NCBI RefSeq assembly: GCF_001949145.1
Contig: NW_019091369.1
Coordinates: 2,105,330-2,169,329, forward strand
Reading direction: 5' to 3'
Origin: Acanthaster planci
Taxonomy: Eukaryota; Echinodermata; Asteroidea; Valvatida; Acanthasteridae
Length of the DNA stretch: 64,000 nucleotides
The position numbers and the translations under genes are program-made. Shown in pieces: positions 1 through 39,086 of this stretch (its first letter is position 1; each line of letters starts with the position of its first letter). The notes beneath the pieces are model-generated. The model was not told the DNA's origin. It did no database searches and worked only from the letters and a program-made list of their open reading frames with translations.

Positions 1-59
1 GTTCCAGCCTTTCTTGCTGATTCAAATCAAGGTGTACAGAGGATCATCTGAAAAAACAA

Positions 60-1170
60 AACCGCAATGTAATGTCGGGAAGAGTTCACAGACACCAGTC
101 ATTATTCCCTACAGTGACCTATTAGCAGTCAGAAAGCAAAAACATGTCCAGAAAAGTTCACTTTAGGAGGGGAAAGCCCAAATCGTTTACTTAGAAAATA
201 CTTTGAATTTTTCAGGCCAGTCCCATAGCGTTGGTGCACAGGGTGTCAAGTGGCATCTGTACATGGAACTCTTTCCAAACCTTTTTGTCATTTTTTTCCC
301 AAGCCTCGGCAGCTCTCATTAAAAGACTGCAACAGAATTTTACACAGCATACCATTTAATCTTACACTTCACAGCTTCATCATAGCTTTCCAGACCTTGA
401 GAGGCTCGGTAAAATTTGGGCCAATCCTTTCCATTTTTGGACTCCACAGGTAGGCCTAATTCAACTGCCAAAAACATCAAAATTTCACATTTTTCCCAAA
501 GTCCTCCAAGAAGTGGCTCTTCAACCCTTTGGGTACAAAGAAGACTTACGGCGGAAGAAAACTTGGGAAGTGCATATCTGACCTTGGACTTTGCAGCTAT
601 ACGAACTATGCTTTCTTTTGCATTTGTATTGTCACAACTGAAAATTAACAGTAAGCCCGACTTCGAAACTTCACTGTACACATTTGTATCTTGTTTTGAT
701 GCATAAATTTTGCAGGATGTGTATACTCCGTCAATATTATGGGCCACAAAATGATTTTCTTGGAAAGAGTTCTATATTCAGACGCCACTCGACACCCTGT
801 GCACAAACCCTATGAGACTGGTCTGAAAATTTCTAAGTATTTTCTATGTTTTCTGTTTTTTTTCCCTGCTAACTTGAACTTTGCTGGACATGTTTTTGCT
901 TACTGTCGGCTAATAGGACACTGTAGGGAATAATTACTGGCGCTGGTATAAAGAACTCTTGCAAAAATTTACAGCCATAAACTTCCCAAATTACCTTTGC
1001 TTCCTTAGGAAGTCTTGTTTTTACACAAAGGGTTAAAGAGCCATTTTTGGACGATTTTGAGAGAAAACTTGGAAATTCAAGAGGCCCATACCCAGACATC
1101 ACTAGACATGCTTGACACCCTGTCGCAAACCTCATAGCCCATGTAGACTGGTCTGGAAAATCGAGCGTTT
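60..1170. repeat. Nested inverted repeat (fold-back element)
   Basis: The segment 60-300 reversed and complemented aligns with 740-970: CTGGACATGTTTTTGCTT, CTAATAGG-CACTGTAGGGAAT and GACACCCTGTGCAC are shared. Inside, 490-585 is inverted relative to 1000-1090 (GGCTCTTCAACCCTTTG against GGCTCTTTAACCCTTTG). 1105-1160 is a direct partial copy of 787-832. The left boundary may be near the window edge. Confidence 0.7.
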
Positions 1171-2933
1171 CCAAATAAAATGCTCCACTATTTTCACAGC
1201 TAAATGTGACGTTTTAAAGACATTACATCACTTTCTAAATAGCTAATAATCTACTGCAAGGGACAATTAGTGATGTCCACACACGATACATGGAACTCAC
1301 CCCCCCCCACCAAATTTGGCCTATGAAACGAAGTGAACGAGTCATAGTCGAAATTTCATTTCGTGCTGAAAAACAAACGGTGTTTCGAACCATAATTATC
1401 CATAATTATTTCAGTTTACATTTTACAACAGTAACATGCTGCTTCCACCTATGGAGGGTCAAAACTGCACCATTCCAGGCTCAAAAACAGCGGACTTACT
1501 TTGGATGTCAAGATGGCTGGGAGTAAAGCTCCTTCCTCGATGCCCGCGAATTTACGAATGCGCGCGTCACCCCACGTGTTGAGGTTATTGTCATGCAATT
1601 ACACTGGTTCCCGTTCCTGAAATCACTCTTATTTTGAGTGCATTGCTGCGGAAACCAATCATTGCGCAGTTGAAATTCGATGGAGTGGGTAACTCTGTTT
1701 GCAGAATAAAAGTTTAATAGGCCAATAATTTCATTTATTTATTTAATCATTCATTTTTAATTTATTGGATTATAACCCACAGCTTTGAATGATAAATTTT
1801 ACAAAGAGAAAATAAAATGGAAATCTTAATATCACACACGTAAGATTTACATCTGGATTACGAACAGCGCCCCCTGGGTGTAGAGTACCGGCGCGATCAC
1901 AGAAAGGAAAGTGTCTTTAACTACATATATAAAAGGCGTAAGCTCTGGCCAGTATTCGATTCGTCCTGGAAATATCATGGATAACAGTTTACGACTGATT
2001 TTTTAAGGGTTCTTTTTATTTTTATTTCATGTAACCTTCCAACCCTGCAAATTTCATGCATGTTTGTCAATTTAAAATGACTGAGAGGGAAATGAAATTG
2101 TGTGCAATTGACGAAAAGATGCATGGCGCGGTAAACATAATCCTCCACTTTCAGAAAAGTCAGTGAATTGTTTTTTAACCATCCACAAGTTTTTGATATC
2201 GAAAACAAAAACTTGGCATGTTCAAGTTATATATACTTATTAACAGCCAGTATGGGGGACTGTACCATGCAGATGCAAGAAACTCTACGTGGACCGCGCC
2301 CCTCGTGAAATGGAGTGCCACGCCCTTGCCAAAATGCCAAGTTTTATCAACTTTCTCAAAGATAATGATGTTGGAAGCGTTATTTTGGCATGTTTGAGCA
2401 GTCCACTGGGGCTGAAACTGAAGAATAGCTGCTCCCATAACACCAACACTGAAGGTTTATATCATTAGCGAATGAGAGAACGTGTTGTTAACAATAGTCT
2501 TCCTACCCCAATGGTTTTCAAATGAGTTTTTAAAGGTCAATTGCAGAGGAAATTTCTGTAAAACATCCCGTCACATTCATTTGGGAAACCACTGTGCCGT
2601 GTGAACTTTCTTTGATGACTTTTTAAGAATACTATCCAAATAAATGGTCACAATTGTTTCAGATAGATACATTTTATTGTTCTATTATTCTCGGATAACA
2701 CACAAAACAGTCTTGCAATGGAGACGGAGGTTTGATTTTTTTGGCATAGATTTCCCAGCAACTGTTTTATTTCCTTTGTATTCATGGTGCTTATAGGCCT
2801 TCGAGAACTTCTGCAGCTTACCAAAATGGGTACGTCTGCCCAACTGAAGAGCACAGGGTATGCTTGCCCGAAATACTGGGCGTGCTTGCCGAATCCTTGC
2901 CAAACTTGGCAGCCGTGCACCCAAATCCTTCTT

Positions 2934-3515
2934 AGCCTTGTATTTTAATCAAATTTTTACCACCGATTGACTTTTTTTTCAAACTGCTTCGAAATGATTG
3001 CTGGTGGCCCGTAACATGTTCTAAGGACCAAGAAACGTCATTTATGCAAGTTTGAAGCAGATTTTAAACTTCTGAGCCAAACTTGAGTAAATTCGCAAGG
3101 GGTTAGCCTTGCATTTTAATTAAACTTTGACCGACTAGAGACTTTATTCCAAACAACTTTAAAACGATTGTTGATGGTCCGTGATATGTTCAAGACCAAG
3201 AGACTTCATTTATGCAAGTTTCAAGCGCATTTCATGATTTTGAAGTTTTTAGCCAAAAATTAATTAAACAAATTTGCAAGGGGTGAGCCTTGCATTTTAA
3301 TTAAATTTTAACCCCAAATTTACTAATTTTTTTTCAAGAGGGCTCAAATAGATTGTTGATGGCCCGTAATATGTTCTTGGGATCAAGAGACATTGTTTAT
3401 GGAAAATTCAAGCAAATTCATGATTTTGAATTTTTGACCAAAAATTGACTTTCTTCTAAACTGCTTCAAAATAATTGTTGATGGCCGGTTATATGCTCTT
3501 AGGACCAGGAGGAAT
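2934..3515. repeat. Degenerate ~175 bp tandem repeat, about 3.5 units
   Basis: The phrase agccttgYattttaatYaaa recurs at 2934, 3115 and 3286. Each is followed by a ttgWtggYccgtRaYatgttc block and a catttatgcaagttt block. A partial fourth unit ends near 3515 (ttgttgatggccggttatatg). Units differ by many substitutions, so the array is old. Confidence 0.75.
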
Positions 3516-4639
3516 GATTTATTCAACTGTGACCAAAATGTCTTGTTTGAATCCCTCTCAAGACACCGTCTATGAAAATTTTACGCAAAATTACATTGCC
3601 ACCATTTGGTAAAAATAAGAAATATACCCTTTTCACTACTAAGAAAATTCACAAGTTTGGTCTCTCTGCAGAAGGGGAAAAGCAAGGAACAGTTTTATTC
3701 ACAGGCAAACAAGAGTGAATGTAGTTTCAATAATGAATTCATTTTCCTCAATTCAAATCACTTTAATAAAAATGCCCTTACGGTTGGACGGATGAGAATT
3801 AGCACTGCATACCATACCATAAGTGATGACAAAATTTCAACAGTAATAAATTCGGTAATGTCAACTTATATACATTTCACCTTAAAATACAGAGATTGAT
3901 AATTGATTTTTACAAGAATTTTTCAACCAAAAATTCACACCTAGGCAACATTTTCTAGTTCTTCAGAGACTTCTAGTGGTCTTTAATCTATAATGCCAAT
4001 GTTAACAAATGTACAGGTATTCCAAAGCATGAAAGTGCTTATTATTTATACATATGAATAAGTTTTTTGTGTGTGTCTAATAAAAGACCTTGTTGACAGA
4101 AGTTGATGCATATTTGAGAGAATTCAGAATGACGGAACATGAGATTTTCAAGTTAAAGTGTATATGTGCAATTCAGAATGATAAACATTGTAATGTTACA
4201 ACAGATGTGTCAAAGGCCATTCCTGGATTGAAAAAGACACTGGATTATTCAGAAAAGCACTTGTCCACGCAAGAGGAAGTGGCATGACTGGAATGCAACC
4301 GTGCAATCATCAGATTGGTCCAGATAAGATTTCATCAGATTATCCAGAGGCAAACCATGAACCAGAACGTCTTGACGGTGGGACAACGCAATCACTGGAC
4401 CAGCTGTGAGTCGGCTTCGAGCGTGGTTCCTAACAGATGCAGAAACGACATTTATGTCACCAGTCGGGGAAATCGGCAACAGTGCTCTCAGTTGGCCAAA
4501 GGACCAAAATGGAGCATTCAAGGAACAAGGTAATTGCCTTTCAATGTGGTCTTCGTGCAGATATTAAACCCAGATACCTGTTGTCAGGGTGGATGTTGAT
4601 CAGCTACCAAATCTATGAAATCAGTGCCAGACATTTGCA

Positions 4640-4680
4640 CTTAACGAGGAGGTTCCGGGTTCGAGTCCCATCTGAGTAAA
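4640..4680 (+). repeat. tRNA-type B-box fragment (SINE remnant)
   Basis: GGGTTCGAGTCCC around 4656-4668 matches the RNA polymerase III B box (GGTTCGANTCC). No cloverleaf or A box of a functional tRNA is visible, so a short SINE remnant is the better reading. Confidence 0.4.
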
Positions 4681-4774
4681 CATGTACATTATTTTCTCAC
4701 CCAAGCTTTCAGAACACAATTATAATCAAATCATGTTGACAAAAGGTGGCCTGCCGAACACTCAAATTCCAATG

Positions 4775-32156
<27,382 letters not shown>

Positions 32157-32420
32157 TTTTAAAAAGGAATAACTTTCCGAAAATCTCGTTTAAAAGTGTC
32201 ACCACAGTCACTGGTTTTGCTTCGAAAAGTTTACGAAGCAGCCATCTTGTTGTCGCACGGCTGTGTTGCTAGGAAATACAGGCTGAACAAGAGAGGGCGC
32301 TATTATTTTTGTCATACCCATGCACAGATCTTGATTGTCGTACCCTTGGCGCGAACTTCTCAGGCGTGCAGTACCAATCGCATTCGCGGTTCGCTTTTTA
32401 CTTCACTCTCTGATAAAGAT
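32157..32420 (-). promoter_or_regulatory. SPAG17 5' UTR and promoter region
   Basis: The region upstream of the SPAG17 start contains CAAGATGGCTGC (minus strand, around 32240-32250), which matches the YY1 core often found just downstream of transcription starts. Its ATG opens a four-codon upstream ORF (32245-32231, MAAS then TAA). Further up lies GTTGCTAGGAAA (plus strand, 32265-32276), resembling an RFX X-box, and a GAGAGGGCGCTAT motif around 32289-32301. No TATA box is obvious. The transcription start is not determined. Confidence 0.5.
32265..32277 (+). promoter_or_regulatory. Candidate RFX X-box
   Basis: GTTGCTAGGAAAT is close to the imperfect palindrome GTTGCCATGGCAAC bound by RFX factors, which switch on ciliary genes. 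It lies about 110 bp upstream of the SPAG17 ATG, a usual X-box distance. A very similar string (GTTGCTAGGAAAAC) occurs inside the gene near 12627, next to the same GCGCCCTCTC motif, so part of a dispersed repeat is an alternative explanation. Confidence 0.4.
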
Positions 32421-32946
32421 GAAGCACGAAACTATGTTTGAAATTAAAAAAAATCTAGAATGGGAACTCGCTTGAAGGTGTAGAAACAACTTAATACAGA
32501 AACAAGATATCCAGTTCTCTTTAATTGTTACTTTAAGGGGTTTTGACTCAACATTTATTTCCAAATTGTAATGTATTATATATCAAATTTTACACAAGGT
32601 CAATAAATGAAAGATTTTTGACTACAAGAGTGAAAATTGAATAAGACCATAAGACACTGAAATAAAAGGGGGCATATATGGAGGCATATTCAGAAGACAA
32701 AGTCTTACACAGAAATGCCATAAATACAGATGACAGATTATACATGAAAGAAAGGCAACTACGGTACAATACAGTCAAAGTAAAACAACACAAAACACGG
32801 ACAAAAACAAAACAAAGACGAACCAACAGACTGAGATGTAACAAAAGCTGGAATCACCAAACAATATAAACGTTTAGAAGACCAAAAGGATGATCAGAAT
32901 GATAAAAGCACTCGAGAGTCCAAGCTTGGAAGTGGTATCTGATTGT

Positions 32947-32952
32947 TTTATT
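32947..32952 (-). promoter_or_regulatory. Candidate polyadenylation signal of the coiled-coil gene
   Basis: tttatt on the plus strand reads AATAAA on the minus strand about 400 nt after the stop codon at 33354. It is the nearest canonical hexamer I see; the 3' end itself is not visible. Confidence 0.4.
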
Positions 32953-33353
32953 CAAATTTCCCTCAGGCAGTCCTTTTCATAAAAAGGTGTGGCACTGTTA
33001 CATAATCGATTTAAGCAGAGCAGAAATATGAGAGCGTACCTATATAAACTTTGAAGTTCACAAGCTCAAATAACAAAGGCATAAGAAGTCAGGGGATACG
33101 ATCATAAATCCCTGTTTTAAATTAAAGGACACTCCATCGAGATATCAATTGTGCTACTCTACGGAATGTTTTCTGTTTAAAAAATACAGTGTGATTCACG
33201 GCCTTAAGCCCGGGTCCCCTCAAACACTGGTAACGAACAGTCCCTCCCCTTGACATCTTGTCTCTTGGAAAGTTTTATAATTTCAGACTTCCCCCAGACA
33301 TCTCCACAGACTATTCTTTAATTTGGACCTAAACTGACATTTGCAGTGGCATT

Positions 33354-36300
33354 CTACTTTCGGACCGTTGTATCCTCATTTCCCGATATGACTGAGGTAT
33401 TTAGTTCGCCCATGTCGTCCCACCACAGTCCTGGTTCCTCCGATTCCAAGTCGCTACAGGCTGACACAAAAGTCACATCATTCCCAAGACGGGGACTGCC
33501 TTTCAGCCCTCCTGAATTTCCTGCCTCTCTGAGTATTTCTTTCTCTAGTTGTGCAACTTCATTCTTCAAGTTGTCAACTCCCTTAGAGGAAGACCTTCTT
33601 TGAACCTCAATCTTTGACCTCCGACCTTCCAGCTTCTCTCCACCTGCTTTCCCCTGTCCTGCTTGGTCTTGAAGTTGCTTCTTCAGCTGCTCGTATTCTC
33701 TCTGGATGTCTTCCTCAAGAACAGCAGCCTGGTCCTCCTCACTAGTCGTAGGAGCCTTCGCTCCCTTGGTGAGCCGCGACTCGAAGTCGGCATACTCGCT
33801 GTCCAACTTCTCGAAGCGGCTCTCGATGTCTGAGTGGACGGTGTTCAGCTGCCTGATGACGCCGTGCAGCTCAGCTTTGGCCCGGATGAGCTTCTTCATC
33901 TTGTTCTCCATGCTGATGTTGTCCCGGTTCCACTGCCTCATCTTGGCCCGGATGCCGGCATTGGCGTCCGTCAGAGAGGCCACGGTGTCCTGCATTTCGG
34001 CATTCTCCCTCTGCAGTTCCCGGTTCATCTCCTTCAGGCAGGAATTCTCCTCCTCGAGCATCCGGTTGCCCAGGTACAACTCCTCCGACTTGGACCGCAA
34101 CTCAGCAGCTTCGGCCTCCAACTTGCTGCATTTGTTCTTCATTTCCCCGCCCTCCCTCTCCAGGGACTTGCAGTTGGTCTCTGACTTGGCCAGATTCCGG
34201 CGAAGATGGAACAAGTTTTCAGCCAACTCCGTCCGGGATCTCTCAGCCTCCTGAAGCTCCAACTCCAGTCTTCCGGCCTCCTTCTCTGCCTGAAGCCGGC
34301 CTTTGGCGTTGGCGGCATTCTCCACCCTGAGCTTGTCCAACTCGGCGGCAACATCCCCATGTTCCCGTCTCAACCTGCTCAGTTGACCTTCAATGGAAGT
34401 CTTCTCCTTCATGAGCTTGGTGGTTCTGTTGCACTCTTCCAGATGGGACTGGTTCAGCAGGTCGAGCTTGTCCAGACACTGCTGCTTCTCTGTCTCTGCC
34501 TCCTTGTGTTTATTTTCCAGCTCCACCAACTCCCTCTCGAGCGTCTTCAACCTGCTGCTGGTTTCCGCATAGACAGCGTTGACCCTTACAAGCTCCGTTC
34601 CCAAGGATGCCTTTTCAGAAGTCAGGAGGGCGCACTTGGCGTCAAGTTTGGAGTTGACGCTATCCAGCTGTTCGATCTCCCTGTTTCTTCCTTCCAAAAT
34701 GCTGTCCGTGTCTCGGATTTTTTCCTTCATTTCTTTCCTCTCCCGCTCCATCTTCATCACCCTCACGCGCAGTGACCTGTTCTCTTCTCCTAACTTCTCC
34801 ATGTCCTCCTCCATGCTCCTGTAGACTTGTCGGAGGCGTTTCATTTCCGAGCGGAGGTTATGTTGCCTGTCCAGTGCCTCAAATTCCTTCAGTACGTTTG
34901 GTTCTTTCTCATTCTGGAAATGTGCAGCCTCTAATTTGAGTACGTCATTGCTGTGCTCGTCTGACGATGAGCAGGGTGGCGAAGCGGCCTTCTTTGGCGG
35001 CGAAGTCTGTCTCGATGAGCCGGACAATTTCCTGGCGAACCGGCTCAGCAAGTTGGTAGCGCTGCCTTCTGATACGCTGTCTGCATCACACTTTCCACCC
35101 TTAATCCTACTCGTCATCCGGTCCAACTGCTTCTTCAGAGCTTCATTTTCCGCGATAAATGCGGCTACCTGGTTCTGGGCATCAACACGCTCAGTCTCGG
35201 CGTCAAAGAACTGATCTTCGACTTTCTTGTGAAGTAGCTCCAGTTGCTGGAGTTCAATTTCGAGGGTTCGGATATCCTTTCTTAGCGCCTGGTTCTCTTC
35301 CCACAGCTGATGGGGCTTGGGGACGTAAACACACGAGTGGGGAAGACTCTTCTCGCAAGCGATATCTTGCACCGTGTCAATCTCATTGGTGTCTCGTTCC
35401 ATTTGGCCCGTCGTGTCCCCGCCGCTCAACAGACAAGCGCCATCGTCTGCCAGCCACATGTTTTGAACGGCCTCGGCTGATTCGTGCTGAGCTTTCAGGC
35501 TGGAGCTCAGCTCGATGACGGAGTGGAACTGGTCGGAGAGTCTATCCAGTGTTGTCTGCAGCCGGTCCCTGCGTTGACCGTTGTCAGAAAGATCGTCTGA
35601 GTCGGTACTCTCCGTGTCTGTGGTCTCGTGACCGATGACGTCAAGGATAATTTTACACAAACGGGCAATGATTCGACCAAACGCTGCCTCCAACTCAATT
35701 AACTCCGATTCAAATGTGACACTGCATGGAAGACAAAACCGTGGTAAATTTTTAAAAGGAAAACATACACAATACAATCGGAACAAAAGAGGGTCTTTTT
35801 TGGTACTCACCACGTAGGTGAGCCAGGAGGCGCACAGTATACGCGCGTTTGACGCGGAGCACGCTGAGTACGCGTAACTAATTTATTCCGGCGTGTGTGG
35901 TCCTTGCGTACAGGCAGAATGCGTGCAAGAACACGCTTGTAACCAGCTGTCTTTTTTCGCCGATTGGGGGTGCACTTCAGCTGCGGGCGGATAGCGACAC
36001 TACATTAAATTAAACGTCAACTGCCTTTGGTAAATGTGCAGAAAAGTGACGTCACAATGAAACGCCTCACTCAAACCGCCAATTTAATTGTATTCACCAA
36101 AATGACATACTAAAAATTGACATCATCAGTAAACACGAGCGTTGAGTGCTGTCACTTTTGACGACAGTGTTTTCAAACATGGGGGCAAACTAGTCCGATT
36201 GGTTTTATTTATAACATAAACTTGCGGTTTCTTTTCCTTTTCCCACAGAATTTAACTTTTTGACAAGAAGTTTTTAGAAGCAGTGCTCGATGTCTTTAAG

Positions 36301-37632
36301 CTCACTGGTTTAGGATATATAAAAGCCCAAGAAATGGCGTAAGGTAAGTTTGGTACTTTGTCACGTGTGACCAGCGAGGCAAACACTGGAAGCAAAGGTA
36401 TGGAAGGGCCGCGTAGCACCGTGATCAGAATATCGACAAGAATATAATATCAAATCAGTGCTCAGAATTGAATCTGCTTGCCCTGAAGAAGGTACTCGGT
36501 TAACGAAAGCTCGGCAATCTCATGTTTCAGAGCACTGATTTGATTATACTGGTAGCAAAGGTAACCTACCCGCAGTTCCTTTCCAGCATCTCTCGTTGGT
36601 CATTCCCTCCGCCATCCCGGTCATAACTGGTCGTCATTTCTTCTCGTTGAATGCTGATGTCACGCGCATGTCGTGTCTACAAATTATAACAAAAAATGTT
36701 GTGATAAAAGGGTCTTGCATGAACTTGATATCCTTGGCCGAAAGTCCCCAAACATGCATCCCCCGACCATCACCCCGGGCCGTTTATGTCAGAGCATAAA
36801 ACTGAATGTGATAAAAAGTTAACTGCCGCGAATCAATCGAAAAATTGACCAACCTTTGGACATTTCTTTGATTCTCTTCCCCACAATTTCGCTCATATGT
36901 TTATACAGGGGAGTGGAACTTACCCGTCGTTTTCCGCCATTTCTGGAACCTTTTCCCCTGAGGCATTTCTTGGCCGCGATGGCGCGGTCGTAGTACCCTT
37001 GAAACTGGGCATTCGGTCGGCCCGACCGGTCAACCACCATTCCACTATCTTGGATGTAGATCTGTATGAAATCATGTTGTTTCAACCAGTACATATATGT
37101 TAACCGTGATATGGAGTTTAAAAAAGATTAACAAATTGCGAGTACTTTGGACAACAAGAAGAGATTGGTAAACGGTTTAATTATGAACGGTCTACTGGTA
37201 AATTTGAATTTGGAAAATGCCTTGATATTTCGAAAACCGTGACGATAGTCAACAATTTCCGCATTCCCCACCCGCGTCGAATTGAGCAATCTGTCACCCA
37301 CCCACCTGTCGTCCATTGATGAAGACCCTGTGCTCGTACTCCACGAGCACCACACAGCGGCCGTCCCCCGCCAGACATAGCGTCAGATCGAAGCTTCCGA
37401 AATCCTTGCTGTAAGGGAGCGAGGGGGTTGGCGCCCTCGCCTCCCTGGTTCCCTCCCCCGACAAGTTGGCAGGGCTGCGGTGCACGAACTGGAGAAGTTC
37501 CTCGTCGAAATTCTTCTCGAAGGAACTCTTCTTCAACCTCCTTTGTGTCTTGCGCCCGGGATTCGGATCGCTGGTCCGCCGTAGTCCACGACAGAGTTTG
37601 GCTGGAGAGGACGTCAAGGCCTTTAGAGGCAT
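33354..37632 (-). CDS. Unrecognised protein with N-terminal domain and long coiled coil (5 exons, 1042 aa)
   Basis: Exons on the minus strand: 37632-37306, 37061-36924, 36676-36570, 35999-35811, 35721-33354. Splice sites are cag/gtgggt, cgg/gtaagt, gg/gtaggt and gtg/gtgagt with acceptors catacag, ttgtag, atgtag and catgcag; all phases agree. The start is the ATG at 37632 (MPLKALTSSP). Residues about 40-150 form a domain with DLTLCLAGDGRCVVLVEYEH, RVFINGRQ, IYIQDSGMVVDRSGRP and FQGYYDRAIAAKKCLRGK; I do not recognise it. Residues 190-250 are very basic (NRRKKTAGYKRVLARIL). Exon 5 gives FESELIELEAAFGRIIARLC, an acidic Ser/Asp stretch, then heptad-rich coiled coil from about 390 to 950, and an acidic tail. 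The coiled coil suggests a structural or centrosome/cilium-type role, but nothing in the sequence proves it. It could also be two adjacent genes, though matching phases argue against that. Confidence 0.8.
36449..36544. repeat. Hairpin with 15 bp arms in intron 3 of the coiled-coil gene
   Basis: ATCAAATCAGTGCTC (36449-36463) pairs perfectly with GAGCACTGATTTGAT (36530-36544) around a 66 nt loop. The loop contains ctgaagaaggtactcggttaacgaaagctcgg. Confidence 0.7.
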
Positions 37633-39008
37633 TTTCAGTCGATTGTGCTTGTTGCCACCCTTCAAAATCAAAAAGCTCGTGGCTTATCACTTTCAAAGTT
37701 GTAAACTATGTCTTCAACCAAATTTTGTTGGGAATTTCGCTGGTGGGGGCTTGCCTTGTGTTGCCTTAGAACACGCGCAACGTCAGGAGATTGTGAATGC
37801 CCGCGTCCCGTTTTCGAATGCGCGCGTTTTGCCCTTGTGCAAAAGGTAAAATCGGAAAGACTGAATAAATTAAAGGTGTGCAAGACGAATACAATTTTTT
37901 TTCTAAAAACAGAGAAATAGTGCAAAATGGCGGTGAACAGTGCGACATGGCGTAACATTGGCACAATATATTTTCTATGACTTTTAATCACTTTCCACGG
38001 CACAAGAAATGTAGTTTTCATTGGTGAAGACGAAACATCCCATAATGTTTCATGATCTCTGAGGATTTTCCTAACATTATTTTTGCAAACCAACAGCCTA
38101 CTAGTACATTGGGATATGTTGCAGTTAAAACTCGGGTACCGGTTTACAATAATTTAGTCAGATCTATTATCCACATAATTAACAAGTGATATAATTATGA
38201 TAACTTTCAATTCTGCTTCAAGATAATGAAACCGAATAGGCTTTAGGGTCACGTGGTACATGAGTATTAGATCGAAACAAACCTGTCACGTTTCGAATAA
38301 AAATGACTGATTCAACATGAACTTGCAGTGCGCCCTCTTGTGAAACTCTCCCAAACACACCTGTCACCGAACGTACCATGCATGCCACATCGTGGAAGTC
38401 CGCGATGTAGCTATCAATTAAATGTAGTACGGTTTCACCTGTACGACGCTACTGTCAACCAACCCAAAGCCTGTCGATCTATTTATTTACTTGATACTCG
38501 GTAAAACGACTGAATTAACTTATAGATTCGTGATTGTGTCTTTTCTTCGACTGGCAAAACGTCAGTAGTTTAGACGATCATCACTTTTTTAACAGGTTGT
38601 TGGCAAAGTGATACTAGGGGTGCTCGTCCTATATTATTTCCGGAATTGTGTAGAGATACACGCGTCAGTGAGTTTTGTGCTCAGCGCGCGTCTGGTGGTC
38701 GGACGGGGCGCCACGTCGGACGTCAGACTCTCACTTCCAAACGGAATTTATCTCGGAAAAATCCCTGATTTCTACGACTTAAGTGCCTGTACCGGGCAAA
38801 TGGAATTTGTCGAACAGTCTGTTTCGACTCTGGTAACTTTCAGGAGAGATAACCTGCCGAAATAGCAAAAGTTTAAGCGACCGACTGACATCGGTCTGTG
38901 GAATATTATTGGTTAAAAAGTGTTCTTGGTACCGGTAGAGAGCGACACGCCGTTGTTCGCGAGTGTGTATCCCCGAGACAGAGGCCAAGTTTCCCCTTAG
39001 GAACCAAC
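37633..39008. promoter_or_regulatory. Head-to-head intergenic promoter region
   Basis: This 1.4 kb separates the start codons of the minus-strand coiled-coil gene (37632) and the plus-strand gene (39009). The part near 37780-37830 and 38650-38720 is richer in CpG (cgcgcg, gacggggcgcc) than its surroundings. aaaatggcggtg at about 37924 resembles a YY1 site. A cgccctcttg motif occurs near 38331. 5' UTR exons of either gene may lie here, but I cannot place their starts. Confidence 0.5.
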
Positions 39009-39086
39009 ATGGCAGACGGAGGCGGCAGTTTTCAATCCTCATCGTTTGCAGACAGATTTCCGGCGACTAAGCGGCGCAAGAAAAAG
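39009..39086 (+). CDS. First coding exon of a plus-strand gene (26 codons, partial)
   Basis: The ATG sits in a good Kozak context (accaacATGGC) and the exon reads MADGGGSFQSSSFADRFPAT followed by KRRKKK, ending at donor gtaagt in phase 0. The upstream strand has no earlier ATG in frame nearby. The basic end looks like a nuclear localisation signal. The continuation is not certain. In-phase candidate exons are 40385-40456 and 41018-41086, but the following 23 kb holds no clear coding homology, so most of the gene probably lies beyond the window after a long first intron. I do not recognise the protein. Confidence 0.6.

Larger units (their letters stand above)
1..4774. other. Downstream flank of SPAG17, no supported gene
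   Basis: No homologous coding exon was found. The stretch holds a nested inverted repeat (60-1170), AT-rich unique DNA (1700-2650), a degenerate tandem repeat (2934-3515), a 65-codon orphan frame (4090-4287) and a B-box fragment near 4657. The SPAG17 3' UTR must occupy the right end, but its polyadenylation site is unclear. Confidence 0.6.
32157..33353. other. Intergenic region between SPAG17 and the coiled-coil gene
   Basis: The left 250 bp is the SPAG17 promoter. The right 400 bp is 3' UTR of the coiled-coil gene. The AT-rich middle (32440-32940) holds no coding homology or repeat that I can identify. Confidence 0.6.

Noticed and set aside
33706-34824. Long plus-strand frames across the coiled-coil exon
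   Set aside because: Antisense shadows of a Glu/Lys/Leu-rich coiled-coil exon.
37181-37696. 171-codon frame overlapping the first exon of the coiled-coil gene
   Set aside because: The other frame ends at a consensus donor in phase with exon 2 and gives a continuous product; this one runs through the donor into the intron.
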